Under the pieces are notes generated by a model, which saw only the letters and a program-made list of their open reading frames with translations, was not told where the DNA came from and did not search any database. The translations under genes and the position numbers were made by a program. DNA of 64,000 bases from Quillaja saponaria (taxonomy: Eukaryota > Streptophyta > Magnoliopsida > Fabales > Quillajaceae). Where the stretch lies: contig CM055606.1 in the NCBI GenBank assembly GCA_029379385.1, forward strand, positions 15,711,142 to 15,775,141. Reading direction: 5' to 3'. Below are positions 23,632 through 36,356 of the stretch, in pieces. Every line of letters begins with the position of its first letter. Position 1 is the stretch's first letter.

Positions 23632-23899
23632 CTTTATTTCGTTCAGTCTTCAATCTTCCAGAAGGTACTAGAAGATAGAATTTCCTTGGGTCTTCAATCT
23701 TCAGTCACAAACATACAGATACCAGAGTAAGAGACCAGTGAGCACTTAGCTTTAGCTCCCACTGCCGAGCAAGTCATACACAGATACTGAATTACTGACA
23801 AGATATACATTACTTCTCTGGCTTTGGGTAGCAATGAGGGAAAGCGGAAAAGAGGGCTTCGGAGTTCTAATACTGTAAAAATACAACAAAGAAAATAGG

Positions 23900-25150
23900 C
23901 TAAATTATATTTTGGTGGAATTTCACTTTAGTCCTTACAATTTTTTGTTGTAATTAGATTATAAATTGTCAATCCAAGTGAATTAATATATAAATAAAAA
24001 TTTATTACGTTAATTTTTTTATATATATTACAAAATTAATCTATTTGTTCTAAAAAAGGAGAAAAAATATTTAACAATAAAAAATTAATAGAAAAATTAA
24101 AAAAATTGTAAACCTTTCTATGTTTACTCTATGCTCTCTCTCCCTCTCCACTGTATTTGCTTTAGAGCCCATTTGTAGTCACAAACGGAAAACGGACTTT
24201 GCAACTAGACATTTTTGGATCAAAATCCATGCGTCTGAAAATTTGGAACATAGTTTTTTATATACATTTGAGAAATTTTTTTTTTTTGAGTTCAAATTTG
24301 CTCAAAAGAAAGATGTTAAAAACTTAAAAGAGTTATATGACCACTTTTTATTTTGTGTCTTCAAATGAGTCATAGTACTTATTTTTTATATCATCAATGT
24401 TTTAATTGTTTTTCTTAATATTACTTATAAATTATTTAATAATAAAATAAAAAGAAAATAATACCCATATATATAAAAATTATATTAAATAAAATTAGGT
24501 TAAAAAAAATGAATAAAAGACCCCATAATAATAATTTTTTTTAATAAAAAACTTACACCCACCTAATATATTTTAAAAAAATATAATACAAATGTTAAAG
24601 AGGTATATAATTTTACAATCTAACATTTATTTAGAGGGAAAATTATAATTTTTTTATCTCGTAAAATTATGATTTATCTATTTTAACGAATTTTGTTAAC
24701 TATATTTTCTCTTTAGAATATGAATTCAATCTTCTTTTAAAAAATCACTTCAATTTATTTTGTGCATAATATTTTATATTTATTAAAGGTAATGTAGTAA
24801 AATAAAAATGTTTACTATATACTATATTGTTATTAATTAAAAAAAATCTAAAAGTACAGGATAATATAGTAAAAATAGTTTCTATGACATAATTAAAAAA
24901 ATTAAATTATGATTTTTTTTGATAATTTAATGATACATACGAGACTTCTAATATTTAATTTAAATTTTTGTAACACTTCCAAGCATAATTTATGGAACTT
25001 GTTTAGATCGAGAAATCCGTTTGGTACAGTTTACAGCAACAGATATTGGCACTTCAGCCCCTCTCTTTAAACTTTATTCCTCTCTCTTCCCTGGTTCTCC
25101 TAGTCTTTTCTTGTAACTTGTAAGGAGTGTCGTCCTGCTAGGGTTTCGAA
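23900..25150. other. AT-rich intergenic spacer
   Basis: Very AT-rich DNA between the divergent SWSAP1-like and RPN2 genes, with long A and T runs. The 82-codon open frame at 24120-24368 is not recognised and looks like chance. Holds the presumed promoters of both genes. Confidence 0.5.
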
Positions 25151-25160
25151 TCCTCTTTTC

Positions 25161-25175
25161 AAACCCTAACCCTAG
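25161..25175 (+). promoter_or_regulatory. Telo-box in the RPN2 leader region
   Basis: AAACCCTAACCCTAG lies about 70 bases before the RPN2 start codon. Telo-box repeats are common near transcription starts of plant housekeeping genes. Confidence 0.5.
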
Positions 25176-25242
25176 CTAGCCCAATTGAAGATCGATTAAG
25201 ATCCAAATACCTTTACTTTCTCTTTATACATTTAAGGCATCA

Positions 25243-28200
25243 ATGGCGACTGTTGTGAGTTCCGCCGGTGGGTTACTGGCGATGCTCAATGAGTCACATC
25301 CGTTGCTCAAGCTTCATGCGCTCTCCAACCTCAACAACCTGGTTGATAATTTTTGGCCGGAGATCTCCACCAGTGTCCCCGTCATGTAAACTTACTCTCT
25401 TCTTTGTCTTTGCAATATCAATTTGATGGTTTTTCTCGATCTGTTTGGTTTCTTAGAAGCTAGGAAAATAAAAGAAAGTGCAATATTGAATTTTGTGTCT
25501 CAGTTCTGCTTTTGCTTCCCTTGAGAAGGGTTGATCAACATTTCTAATTTCTGTACTAGGCTTAGCTCCGGTTGTAAGTTCAGTTTCTGAAGTCAAAACT
25601 CAACCTTTTTAGGTATCCATTTCGACAATTAGGTGGATTACACATTCCATGAAGTGAATATCCAATTTCCGCAATCCATAATTTAATTTGGTAAATAGGA
25701 TTCTCTTTTGTATTTCACGCGTGGTTGTTTGTTTAGGGAATAGATCAGGACATGCAATGGGGTTCAATTAGAGGGGCAAATTAGTGGTCATGAAAGTGCA
25801 CTTTCTATCCATCACATGCACTTATCAATTGTCTGTTTTTACCTTAATCTATGAAACACGGATATTTCAAAATGCATGCCGTACTCGTATTGGGTACACT
25901 ACATGTATTATTTTGGTGCATCTTGGTACGTGCCACATACATACAATTTTTTTTCCCTGTACAACTTATTTGATACCTTGGGTCATTAGCTATAATTAAA
26001 GAAAGGATATATATTAACAAAGAAAATAAGAAATTGCGTTAAAAAAAAATAGTTTTGGTGGAATGTTTTTAAATAGAATTTCTAATTATGTAATTATACA
26101 CCCAGTAATTTTCTTTATTTATGTACTTTGTAATATTTCTTTGTATTTAGTGAGTTTTATTCTATTAGTAAACCTTTAAATGCCTTGTTCTCATTTAGGG
26201 AACTGTTATCATGGTTTTTAAAAAAAAATGACGAACCCACATACCCTTATCTTACCGTTCTTCACCGAAGTACCGGTGACAGTGCTTCCTTGACTTTCAT
26301 TGTAGACTTTGATAGTAAAAAATGATTGAAGGAATGATATGTAGGTCATACTGATTCTCTTGGTGCTTGTACACAGTGCTTATATATAAGATTCTAATAA
26401 ACTTCTAATTTGTTGTTTTTGGTGCATCAGTTTTTTTTAATTCTCTTACTTGTGATTTGTCTTGTGTATCCTGGTTGGGCCAAGTTTCCGTGGTATGATC
26501 TGTTGGATAATTACCCCAAAAAAATAAGTTTTAGTTCACGAAGTAGAGGAATGGGCCGATAGTTCTAAGGTTTTAGTACTCTTCTTCGAGCAAGACACTT
26601 GTATTTTCTCCATGAACAGAATAGTGAATTTCGGTCTCTTTAGTGAGGACATAGGCTAAATTGAGCCCAACCTCAATACATCTTGTGTTCTTTCTTTCAC
26701 TTATTTTCGTTTTTCAGTTCTAGATTTTATCCTATTCATGCTTCTGTTTTAACATTTACCTTTCTATATTATCTTTAGTTTTTTTTTTATGGTCTCTTCT
26801 TCCTCCGGCCAATACTTCTTTCATTTTTATGGGAGGTATAGATCAACCATAATACAAAGGGTTCAGCTATCTGCGGAGCCAGAGTGGTGAGAGGGGGTTA
26901 CCTTTCTCCCTGTCTTCTCCCATAAAATTGATTCAGATGGGTGCTTTTGCTTTCCCCTCCCGTAACTCTTAGAAACCGGCCAGCCAAAGAATCTGCTTAA
27001 GTTTTTGCCAGCTAAAAAATGGAAGATAAAGAATTCGATGAAGCCAAAGAAGGAAAAGTTGAGGTGAGGGTGCTCACGAAGATTTAGAGGCTAGAGAGAG
27101 CTTTGGATTGGATTCTTAAAAAAAAATATTAGGTGGGTAAAAGCAAAAAACTATGTGTTGCAAATGCTGCTTTAGCCTTAAGCATGACCAAGTACAGATA
27201 TACTGGAAGTCAGTTAGGAGCACAAGGTTTCATGAGGTGTAGAAGTGAGGTTCAATAAAATCTTCGGAATGGCTCCTCAAGTTAGTGTTGCTTCCAGAAT
27301 CTTTCATAATAGTTCTGCCACATATCTTTTTCTTTTTCCTAAGACAGTCATTAAGTTGTCTAAGAAAACTTTCTACTTAATTTTATTGGTAGGTTTATGG
27401 CACTGTAAATATACTTCTGACTTGTGAGCAATATGAAGTCTTAAATGTCTTTCCATGATATTTGTATACATTCTTATGCAGTTTGTTATTAGAAATTAGT
27501 AATTTTTGGTACAGTTATAACTTGTCATTTTTTAGTTGTGTTCATTATTGTCCAGATGATGGGAATGTTGAAGCTTCTGAACCTGGTATTTTAGTATTTT
27601 TGTTGAGATTATGTTGGATATTAAACTTTTTTGTATGTTATACCAGAGAAAGCTTGTACGAGGATGAAGAATTTGATCAACATCAAAGACAGCTTGCTGC
27701 ACTTCTTGTGTCGAAGGTGTTACTGAGCTTCTATTTGGTGAACTGGCACCTGCATTTTTTTTCTTTTAAAGAACATGAATTTCTCTTTAAATAAATTCAT
27801 TTCCTCCAATGGTTTGGGCATCATCTTATACACATGTAATTTACAAGAGAAACAAAAAGTGAATATATATGGAGGTTCCAATGTTTAGAACTTTGTAGTT
27901 CCTAACACTGTATCCCTTTGCATGATACTTACCATATATATGTCTTTTTTATGATTGGTATAAAGTTTGTGGATTGGTTTTTGCCATCTAAATTTGCTGG
28001 TTCCTGATCTTGTATTCAGGTCTTTTATTACTTGGGTGAACTTAATGACTCGTTGTCTTATGCCCTTGGAGCTGGTTCTCTTTTTGACGTATCGGAGGAT
28101 TCAGATTATGTGCACACTCTTCTTGGTAAAAACTGTCATTTTGCTATAATTCTGATAGCAAAACGTGTTGCAATTAAGTACTAAAACTTTACTTGTGACA

Positions 28201-31200
28201 TTCTTCTGGTTACCATGACAAGTGGGATGCAATGGAAGCTTCAACTTGATAGGAGTATTGCTTATATCTATATCATTTTGATTCAAGATACTTAAGAGTG
28301 TAACTGATATATAGATGTCTAGGTGTTCCGTAATAATTATTTATTCTCATTTGTATTTTGGACTGTTTTCCTTATATCCTCAGCTAAGGCCATAGATGAA
28401 TACGCTAGTAGTAAGTCTAAGGCAGCAGAATCACATGATGAATCCTCCAGTGTGGACCCTAGGTTGGAGGCAATCGTGGAAAGAATGTTGGAGAAGTATG
28501 TAAATCCATGATCTTCTTTTGGCTCAATATTCCCTGTGGTTCCTGAGTTTTTTCTTATCTTTACTATGATTGGATTGTTCAGGTGTATCTTGGATGGAAA
28601 ATACCATCAAGCTATGGGAATTGCTATTGAATGCCGGAGATTGGATAAACTGGAGGAAGCAATCACTAAGAGTGATAATGTTCATGGAACTCTATCATAT
28701 TGCATCAATGTCTCTCATACCTTTGTTAATCTTAGAGAATATCGACAAGAGGTAAGGAAATAATATATAATCTAAATATCAATAAACATGATTTTTTTAT
28801 ATAAACCTGACATTTTTCAAATGTCCTCTAATACTGCATAATTGGGTTATTCAACAAATAATTTGATATTTTAGTCTTCTCTTTATCTCCCAAATCTTTT
28901 TGTGGCTGTCTTTGTAAATCTTCACAATTAAAAGATGAGATCAATTTCAAATATATGAAGCTATATTGAGAGAGTAATATTATAAGAATATATTTAGGGT
29001 GCCATATGAGTTGTCTTTGTGTATCTCTGTTGGTCTTTCTACTTTGAGTTGATCATAGCATTTTTCAGAGGGATGACTGAAATCATGCAATTTAGATTTA
29101 TAATTTATTGCAAATATGGGAAGCTTTGTATTACTGTAGAGATCTGTGATACGATTATGTACAAATGACAACATTCGTTCTTCTTGGTTTGGTCCTGCAG
29201 GTTCTTCATCTCCTAGTTAAAGTATTTCAAAAGCTGCCTTCTCCAGATTATTTGAGCATTTGTCAGTGTCTTATGTTTTTGGATGAACCAGAGGGTGTTG
29301 CGATCATATTGGAAAAGCTTTTATGTTCTGAGAACAAGGATGATGCTCTTTTGGCATTTCAAGTTGCTTTTGATTTGGTTGAGAATGAGCACCAAGCGTT
29401 TCTCCTAAACGTGAGAGGTCGCCTTTCAAGTCCCAAGTCTCAAGCTACAGAATTGATACAGCCCCGACCCTAATGACTCTGTTTCTGCTCACAATGAAAG
29501 TACGTCAGGTCCAGATGATGTTCAAATGACAGATGGTAATCCTGCTACTAATGTAATTGTAGCCGAGGATCCTCATGAAATCATGTATGCTGAGAGGCTG
29601 AATAAAATCAAGGGAATTTTGTCTGGAGAGACTTCGATACAGTTGACTCTACAGTTCCTCTATAGTCATAACAAGTGAGGCATTCTTACAATCATATATG
29701 TATATAAGATCTCATAGTTGTTATTTTTGCTTTTCAGCCCCTCATGTAGCAATTAGTGCCTAACTCTCCATCTCCTTTGATTTGCTCTCAGATCTGACCT
29801 GCTCATTCTAAAGACGATAAGGCAGTCTGTGGAGATGAGAAATAGCGTCTGCCACAGTGCTACAATTTATGCTAATGCAATTATGCATGCTGGAACTACC
29901 GTGGATACGTTTCTCAGGGAAAATTTGGTCGGTCTTATTCTATTTTATGCTTTCTTTATGTATGTCATAGAAAAGTTCTTATGCTTTAGATACTTACAGT
30001 TTGGGTCCCTTCAAAATTTTAGGACTGGCTAAGCAGAGCTACTAATTGGGCTAAATTTAGCGCAACTGCTGGACTTGGTGTTATCCATAGAGGCCACCTG
30101 CAGCAGGGGAGGTCACTAATGGCACCCTACTTGCCACAGGGTGGGGCAGGTGGTGGTGGCAGTCCATACTCAGAAGGTGGTGCTCTCTATGCCCTGGGTC
30201 TCATTCATGCAAACCATGGGGAGGGCATCAAACAATTCCTTCGTGATAGTCTGCGTTCTACTAATGTCGAGGTACTCGTGCAGATCTATGGTAAAGTCTT
30301 TTTTAAAAGGCGATTTCAGTTATTATCATGTTCATGTTGGGAGTTTTTTTGGTGCAGGTTATTCAACATGGTGCATGCCTGGGTCTTGGTTTGGCTGCTT
30401 TAGGAACAGCAGATGAAGATATATATGATGACATTAAAAGTGTTCTCTACACTGACAGCGCTGTTGCTGGGGAAGCTGCTGGTATAAGTATGGGATTACT
30501 CATTGTTGGAACTGCTAGCGAGAAGGCAAGTGAGATGCTTGCATATGCACATGAGACACAGCATGAGAAGATTATTAGGTAAAGCAGTGTCTCATATGTA
30601 TATCATGAAGGCACTTCTCTAGCTACTAGCTTATGTAGGTCTAACATGTTGCAGGGGTTTAGCATTGGGTATAGCCCTTACAGTTTATGGAAGAGAAGAA
30701 GAAGCAGACACTTTAATTGAGCAGATGACTCGGGATCAGGATCCTATTCTACGCTATGGTGGTATGTATGCTTTGGCATTGGCATACAGTGGTACAGCTA
30801 ACAACAAGGCCATTCGGCAGCTACTGCACTTTGCTGTGTCAGATGTGAGTGATGATGTTAGGAGGACTGCTGTTCTAGCTCTAGGATTTGTCCTGTACTC
30901 TGAGCCAGAGCAGGTTAGTGCTTCTTATTGCTTCTTATTGCTTCTATTGCTTCTATTGCTCGAAGATGTATCTGCATGCTGCATTTCCTCATCTTTGCAA
31001 TATCTTCTTAATGAACACCCTTCCGCTTCCCTCCCAAAGAGTAACACACATGCAGAAAAGATTTTTCCTTCACTTTTAACCCCTCCTCTTATGTTTCTGT
31101 AATTTTATAATTCTTTTAGGTAGTTATGGTTTTCAATTATTGGTGTACTGTTGTACTGCAGACACCTCGAATTGTTTCGCTCCTATCTGAGTCTTACAAT

Positions 31201-33474
31201 CCTCATGTTCGATATGGTGCGGCTCTTGCTGTGGGAATTTCCTGTGCGGGCACTGGCCTTAGTGAGGCTATATCTTTGTTGGAGCCTTTGACATCAGATG
31301 TTGTCGACTTTGTTCGTCAAGGTGCCCTCATTGCAATGGCTATGGTTATGATCCAGATTAGTGAAGCCAATGATTCTCGTGTCGGAACTTTTAGGTACTC
31401 TATTCTTTTTTTTTTTTGTATATCTTTAAGAAAAAACTGTACCTATCTGAATTTCTTTATATTTAACAGGCGTCAATTGGAGAAAATAATCCTTGATAAG
31501 CATGAGGACACCATGAGCAAGATGGGAGCAATTTTGGCCTCTGGAATCCTTGATGCTGGCGGAAGGAATGTGACTATCAGATTGCTTTCTAAGACAAAAC
31601 ATGACAAAGTCACTGCAGTTGTTGGTCTTGCTGTATTCAGTCAATTTTGGTATTGGTATCCCCTTATATATTCATAAGTTTGGCTTTTTCGCCCACAGCT
31701 CTTATTGGGCTAAATTATGATCTGAAAGTTCCGAAGTTTGAGTTCTTGTCACATGCGAAACCTTCACTTTTTGAATATCCTAAGCCTACTACTGTACCAA
31801 CCACTACATCGGCTGTGAAACTTCCCACTGCAGTTCTATCAACATCAGCTAAGGCCAAATCTAGGGCCAAGAAAGAAGCTGATCAAAAGATTACTGCACA
31901 AAAAGTTGCTGGGTCTGAATCCTCTGTGGCTGGTTCAAATGCTGGGAAAGGAAAGTCATCCACTGAGAAGGAAGGAGACTCTATGCAGGTGAATGTTGCG
32001 TGTTGCTGTTTTCTTTCTGCATCATAGATGCATGGATGCATTTTAGGCTGGCTGGGATCTTTTTGTGTGCTCCCCCATTTTATTTCCTCTTGATCTGGGT
32101 ATCTTTATTTTATTTATTAATGCTGTAATATAGCTTAGTGAAGTGTTTTTAGTTTCAGTCAATTTACCAGAGTTTCAATTTGATCTTTCTGTAATTAGGC
32201 TATAGTTGTGGGAGAGAAACTTTGAAGTGTGTGATGCGTGGATAATTTTTTTTTTTTTTTTGATAGAGAGGGAATGCAAAGAAAGAAGGTAAAAGTTTTG
32301 TACTACCACATCCTCCTAGTGCTGTTTTCAGCTGGCTGGGGCCTTCATTTTGCTTTCTCTCTCTTTCGTAATGTGTTACGCTATAATTTTCATATCTTGC
32401 CCGGCTTGGGGTTCAATTTGAGACGAGTGTTGAATGAATACATAATTCCTTATTTGTCCTCTGCTTATTTATATATGTTTTTTGGATTTGGGTAGGATAA
32501 CTCTCCCTTTCTTTCCTCCCTGTAGTACACTAAGCCTTTGTTTGTAATGAGGGAGGAGAGGGGGTAGGGTAGGGGAAGTTACGGGGGAGGAGGGGGTATA
32601 AACACCCTTTGTTTTGAAATTTTTTAAGTAGTGGAGGGTTGAGGAGGGGAGCTTGTGGATATAATTGTCTTTCACCCCCCTCCTGAGAGTTGGCTTTTTA
32701 GCTCCTCCAAGTTGGAGGGTAGAGGCGTGAAGGGGGACACATATTTTGTGAACTTCCAAAAATAACAGTGATAATAACACCGGAATTTTCTCTTACTAAA
32801 CATGGTACATACGTAATAATTTACTTTTGCCTCCCTTCCTTTTGGAAAGATGAAACCCAGCCCTCCGCTCGCCTAACTACCCTCTCCTCCCCTCAAAACT
32901 TCCAATAATAGCCTGCTTTCTGTGGACCTCTGTATGCTAATTGTCCTGTGTATTGTGGCCAGTGGCAGTTAAAGATTTTGAAGATAAACTTAAATTTCTG
33001 GTTAAAACTTGGCATTGTTTATTGAAGTTTTCTTCTCTGAACTGAAGTTACAATAGCATGTCTCACTGTCTGTGTTTTGCTGTGATCTCTCTGTTCCTTA
33101 AGATAGAAGTCTTTGTGACCATATATCCTTTTCTTTCTAATTTGCAGGTTGATAGCCCTCCAGAGAAGAAATCAGAGCCTGAGCCGTCTTTTGAGATTCT
33201 GACCAACCCAGCAAGAGTTGTTCCTGGACAGGAGAGGTTCATTAAATTTTTGGAAGAGAGCAGATATGTGCCAGTGAAACTAGCACCTTCGGGGTTTGTT
33301 CTCCTGAGAGACTTGCGCCCTACTGAGCCTGAAGTGCTTTCTCTTACCGACACACCTTCAACTACAGCATCAGCTGCTGGGGGATCAGCTACAGGACAGC
33401 AGCAGGGTTCTGCATCTGCCATGTCCGTGGATGAGGAACCCCAACCTCCTCAGCCATTTGAATACACCTCATGA
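25243..33474 (+). CDS. RPN2: 26S proteasome non-ATPase subunit 1 (RPN2/PSMD1), two frame breaks
   Basis: Thirteen exons: 25243-25385, 27647-27716, 28020-28125, 28384-28495, 28583-28751, 29201-29674, 29792-29927, 30023-30271, 30358-30578, 30655-30913, 31162-31394, 31470-31988 and 33148-33474. Corrected for two single-base faults they give 1005 residues, against about 1004 in Arabidopsis RPN2a. RPN2 is the large PC-repeat scaffold of the 19S base that holds the ATPase ring and the ubiquitin receptor RPN13. PC-repeat text is clear ([31 protein letters not shown]), as is the end QPFEYTS. Exon 6 carries one extra base in CCCC at 29462-29465, which produces a TAA at 29471. Exon 12 lacks one T at about 31671, which produces a stop at 31675. 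All other exons and splice sites are intact, so assembly error is likelier than pseudogenisation. Intron 1 is 2.26 kb. Confidence 0.93.
32534..32911. mobile_element. MITE-like insertion in RPN2 intron 12
   Basis: The left end has GAGGGAGGAGAGGGGGTAG near 32549. The right end, in reverse complement, has GAGGGGAGGAGAGGGTAG, giving GC-rich subterminal inverted repeats in an otherwise AT-rich intron. Outer ends (GCCTTTGTTTG and GGCTATTATTGG) resemble hAT-type MITE termini. No target duplication could be fixed, so limits are approximate. Confidence 0.5.
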
Positions 33475-36356
33475 ATGCCATACTGATTTCGCAAGTATGA
33501 TGCTCTCGCAGCTTACTCATAAAATAGTGCTCTAGAGGAGACACAATGGTCGGGGCCATCACTCTTGCAATATTGTACCTGTTAGCCACCCGGGTTGAGT
33601 TCATGGGCATTGAAATATTTTTTTTATCTCCATGAGTTGATACTGGTGTGGTTTTTTCTCCGTTATTGGTGATCTGCAAAACTAGTTCTCCTAGTTATTA
33701 TGTATTCATTTTAAATGATGAAAGAACGTGGAAGAGGAAGCTTCAAGTGTCCAGTGCTACAAGACTTGCAATTCCCTTCGTATTTTGAGACTGTTCTTTG
33801 CAGTTACACAGTGAATGAGGCTGGGGGTGTTGTGTAACATTGTTTTTTCAGTTTGCAATCATGTACTATTCTTGAACCAAAGTGTATTTAGTTTAATTTA
33901 GTGCTTAATGCATATCTCAATTCCAACGTATTTGTAGTATTCACTTATCAACACAGACATAAAAAAGGGTGATGCGAAAGATTGATTGTCAACTACAACT
34001 GTTCTCACATTTCGGGAATCTTTTGTAGAACAAGAAGTTTTTGTTTGATTAGTTACGTCATTTCATTGGAAGACCGTTCTCACTCAAACAAACAGAACAG
34101 TAATTATTTATTCCATTTTTGAAATATGTATATATCTTATGAATGTATTCTTTACAACTCAAAAAATTCAAGATCATGTCAAGTCACAATAAAAGATTTA
34201 AAAATATACTGCAAAACGAATTTGTATAGATGCTGAGTTTGGAATATCAAGTGAAGGGATTTTCATGTACCAAATAAAAGGCATAGGCATATGAGAAAAG
34301 TATAGGAAATTAGTAGGAAAAATGTTTTACACCAAGTCCTCCCTTGACCAAACAGAAATCACATGGAAGTAACAGAGATTACTGAAATACTTAATTTGTA
34401 TGATTTTGATATGTTATGTTTTTTAGTACACAAAAATCATGTGAGGAGTTTACACATTCAAATTTATATTTTATTTTTGAAACAAAAATATCACGTGAGT
34501 AGATTCTTTTTCCGTTTAATTAATTAAATTTAAAGGTTATGAAATATCATGTGAAGAGATTTAAAATAATGGCTGAGAAATGCTTGATATTGGTATGTCC
34601 TCAACTTTTTAAAAAAATTTCTTATGCCAAATTAGACTTAAAAAATTTGGTATATAAATACTTAATTATGTTCGAGCTTCTGAGTTTATACATGTATATT
34701 TTTCTTATATGGGGTAAGATTAATTTTAAGTTTTAAATTTTAAAAACAACAAACATCACATGAAACACTTTGTATGATCTTAATACGTTATTCTTTTAAA
34801 TACAAAACTCATGTGAGGAGATTACAAATGATTCAGAATTTTTTTTAGACTAGAAATATATATCATGTAAATTTCGGAACAAAAATATAACAGTGCTTTC
34901 TAAAACTGAAATATCCATAAATAAATTTAAAAAATTATGTAAAATCATGTGAGAAGATTTACAAAAAAGAGTGTCAAATGTTCGATATTGCTATACTATA
35001 ACAGAATTTTCTTATACTAAATTAGACTTACAAATTTTGTATATAAATATATAATGTGATAGCTTATGAAACTTGTATATCTTTTTTTTTTTTCTTAAGA
35101 AGATTTGAGAGATTCTTTCAACAATCATTCTTTCTCTATTTTCTCCCTAGTTTTCTATAAACTTGGCATCAGGAATCTCTTGTATTTGTGCTCAAGCCTT
35201 AAATTATTTATTTTTTTTTACAATGGATGAAACTCCAGAACTCAATTTATACACGATCAAGATTAATGTTGAAGAAAACTTGTGTGGATTTGGAAATGGG
35301 AGGTATGCTGTAAACCAAAACAAGTTTAGATTTCATCTAATTATTAACACTGATATTGTCTAATTAAACTGACTTTGGTGTTGACCAGTAGGTGTGTCTA
35401 TGATGAACAAATGATTTAAGCAGAGAAAGGTAAAGCTAGAGGAACTGGGTAGGAGAGATTGCATGAGGGTTTTTGTTCCTTCTGTTTTAATATGTCATTG
35501 CTGTTTTCCCTCTCTTCCCATTTCTGTTTGGGCTAGTTATGATCAAAATTGCTCCCGTTGATATCATCCATGTAACACTTGTGTTAATGGTGTGACGGAG
35601 TGTAAACATGTGCCGGAGTTGATGTTTACACTGCAATGACAGTTGGAGGTTAATTAGTTTGGTTTTCTTTTCAAAGTTACAAATAAAATGTTCGGAATAT
35701 GAGTAAGCAATATGAGCTGAAATTTTAAATGAAATTCGTATATATTTTTAATTAGATTGATTCATATTGTCATACACTTAATAACATTTGAGATGTCATG
35801 TTCTCTCTATTTATTTTGACTCAATTGCAACTACCGGACACCAGTTTGAATTGCTCCTCCCGATCAAGTATTCTCTTCTCTCCCCCAACTGTCTGTATAT
35901 ATAAGCTAGGCTCTTTTCATCCATTAATCTCCAATTCCCTAATCACCATTCGCCTTTTGCATCCCTATCTTGTATATATTTATTCTAAACACACCCTAAA
36001 TTTAGATGTAAATATTCTGAAAATCACCTAAGAAATAATGGTTGGACTATGCACATGAACAATTTACAGACTTCTAGAAATAAAATGTATGTGAACTCCA
36101 ACACGAGGTTCATTAATTTGTTTTCGGCACAATAATTTATTGCACAAGACAACTTTTTCTAGAACAACTTAGTATTAATTTCATTCCAATTATATGTAAC
36201 CTCCATGCAAATATATATATATTAATAAAAAGGAAAAATTATTGGTGGTAAATACAAATTCTACATAATTAGGCACAAGAGTAAATATACACCACCTGAA
36301 GTATATAACCCCCAACATTAATACAACTATATATGCATATATAAATGTATTTTATT
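33475..36356. other. RPN2 3' UTR and AT-rich spacer
   Basis: 33475 to about 33930 is probably the RPN2 3' UTR. The rest is AT-rich and without recognised genes. A diverged direct repeat at 34.39-35.08 kb is listed separately. Short open frames (34539, 35163, 35798) look like chance. Confidence 0.5.
34392..35083. repeat. Diverged two-copy direct repeat of about 320 bp
   Basis: About 34392-34710 and 34769-35083 share the same order of blocks: TTTGTATGATNTTNATANGTTA, ATGTGAGGAGNTTACA, ATCATGTGANNAGATTTA, GATATTG then CTTATNCNAAATTAGACTTA and TATATAAATA. Identity is moderate, implying an old duplication. Confidence 0.65.

Noticed and set aside
24120..24368. 82-codon plus-strand frame
   Set aside because: AT-rich spacer; no recognised homology and no plausible promoter context.
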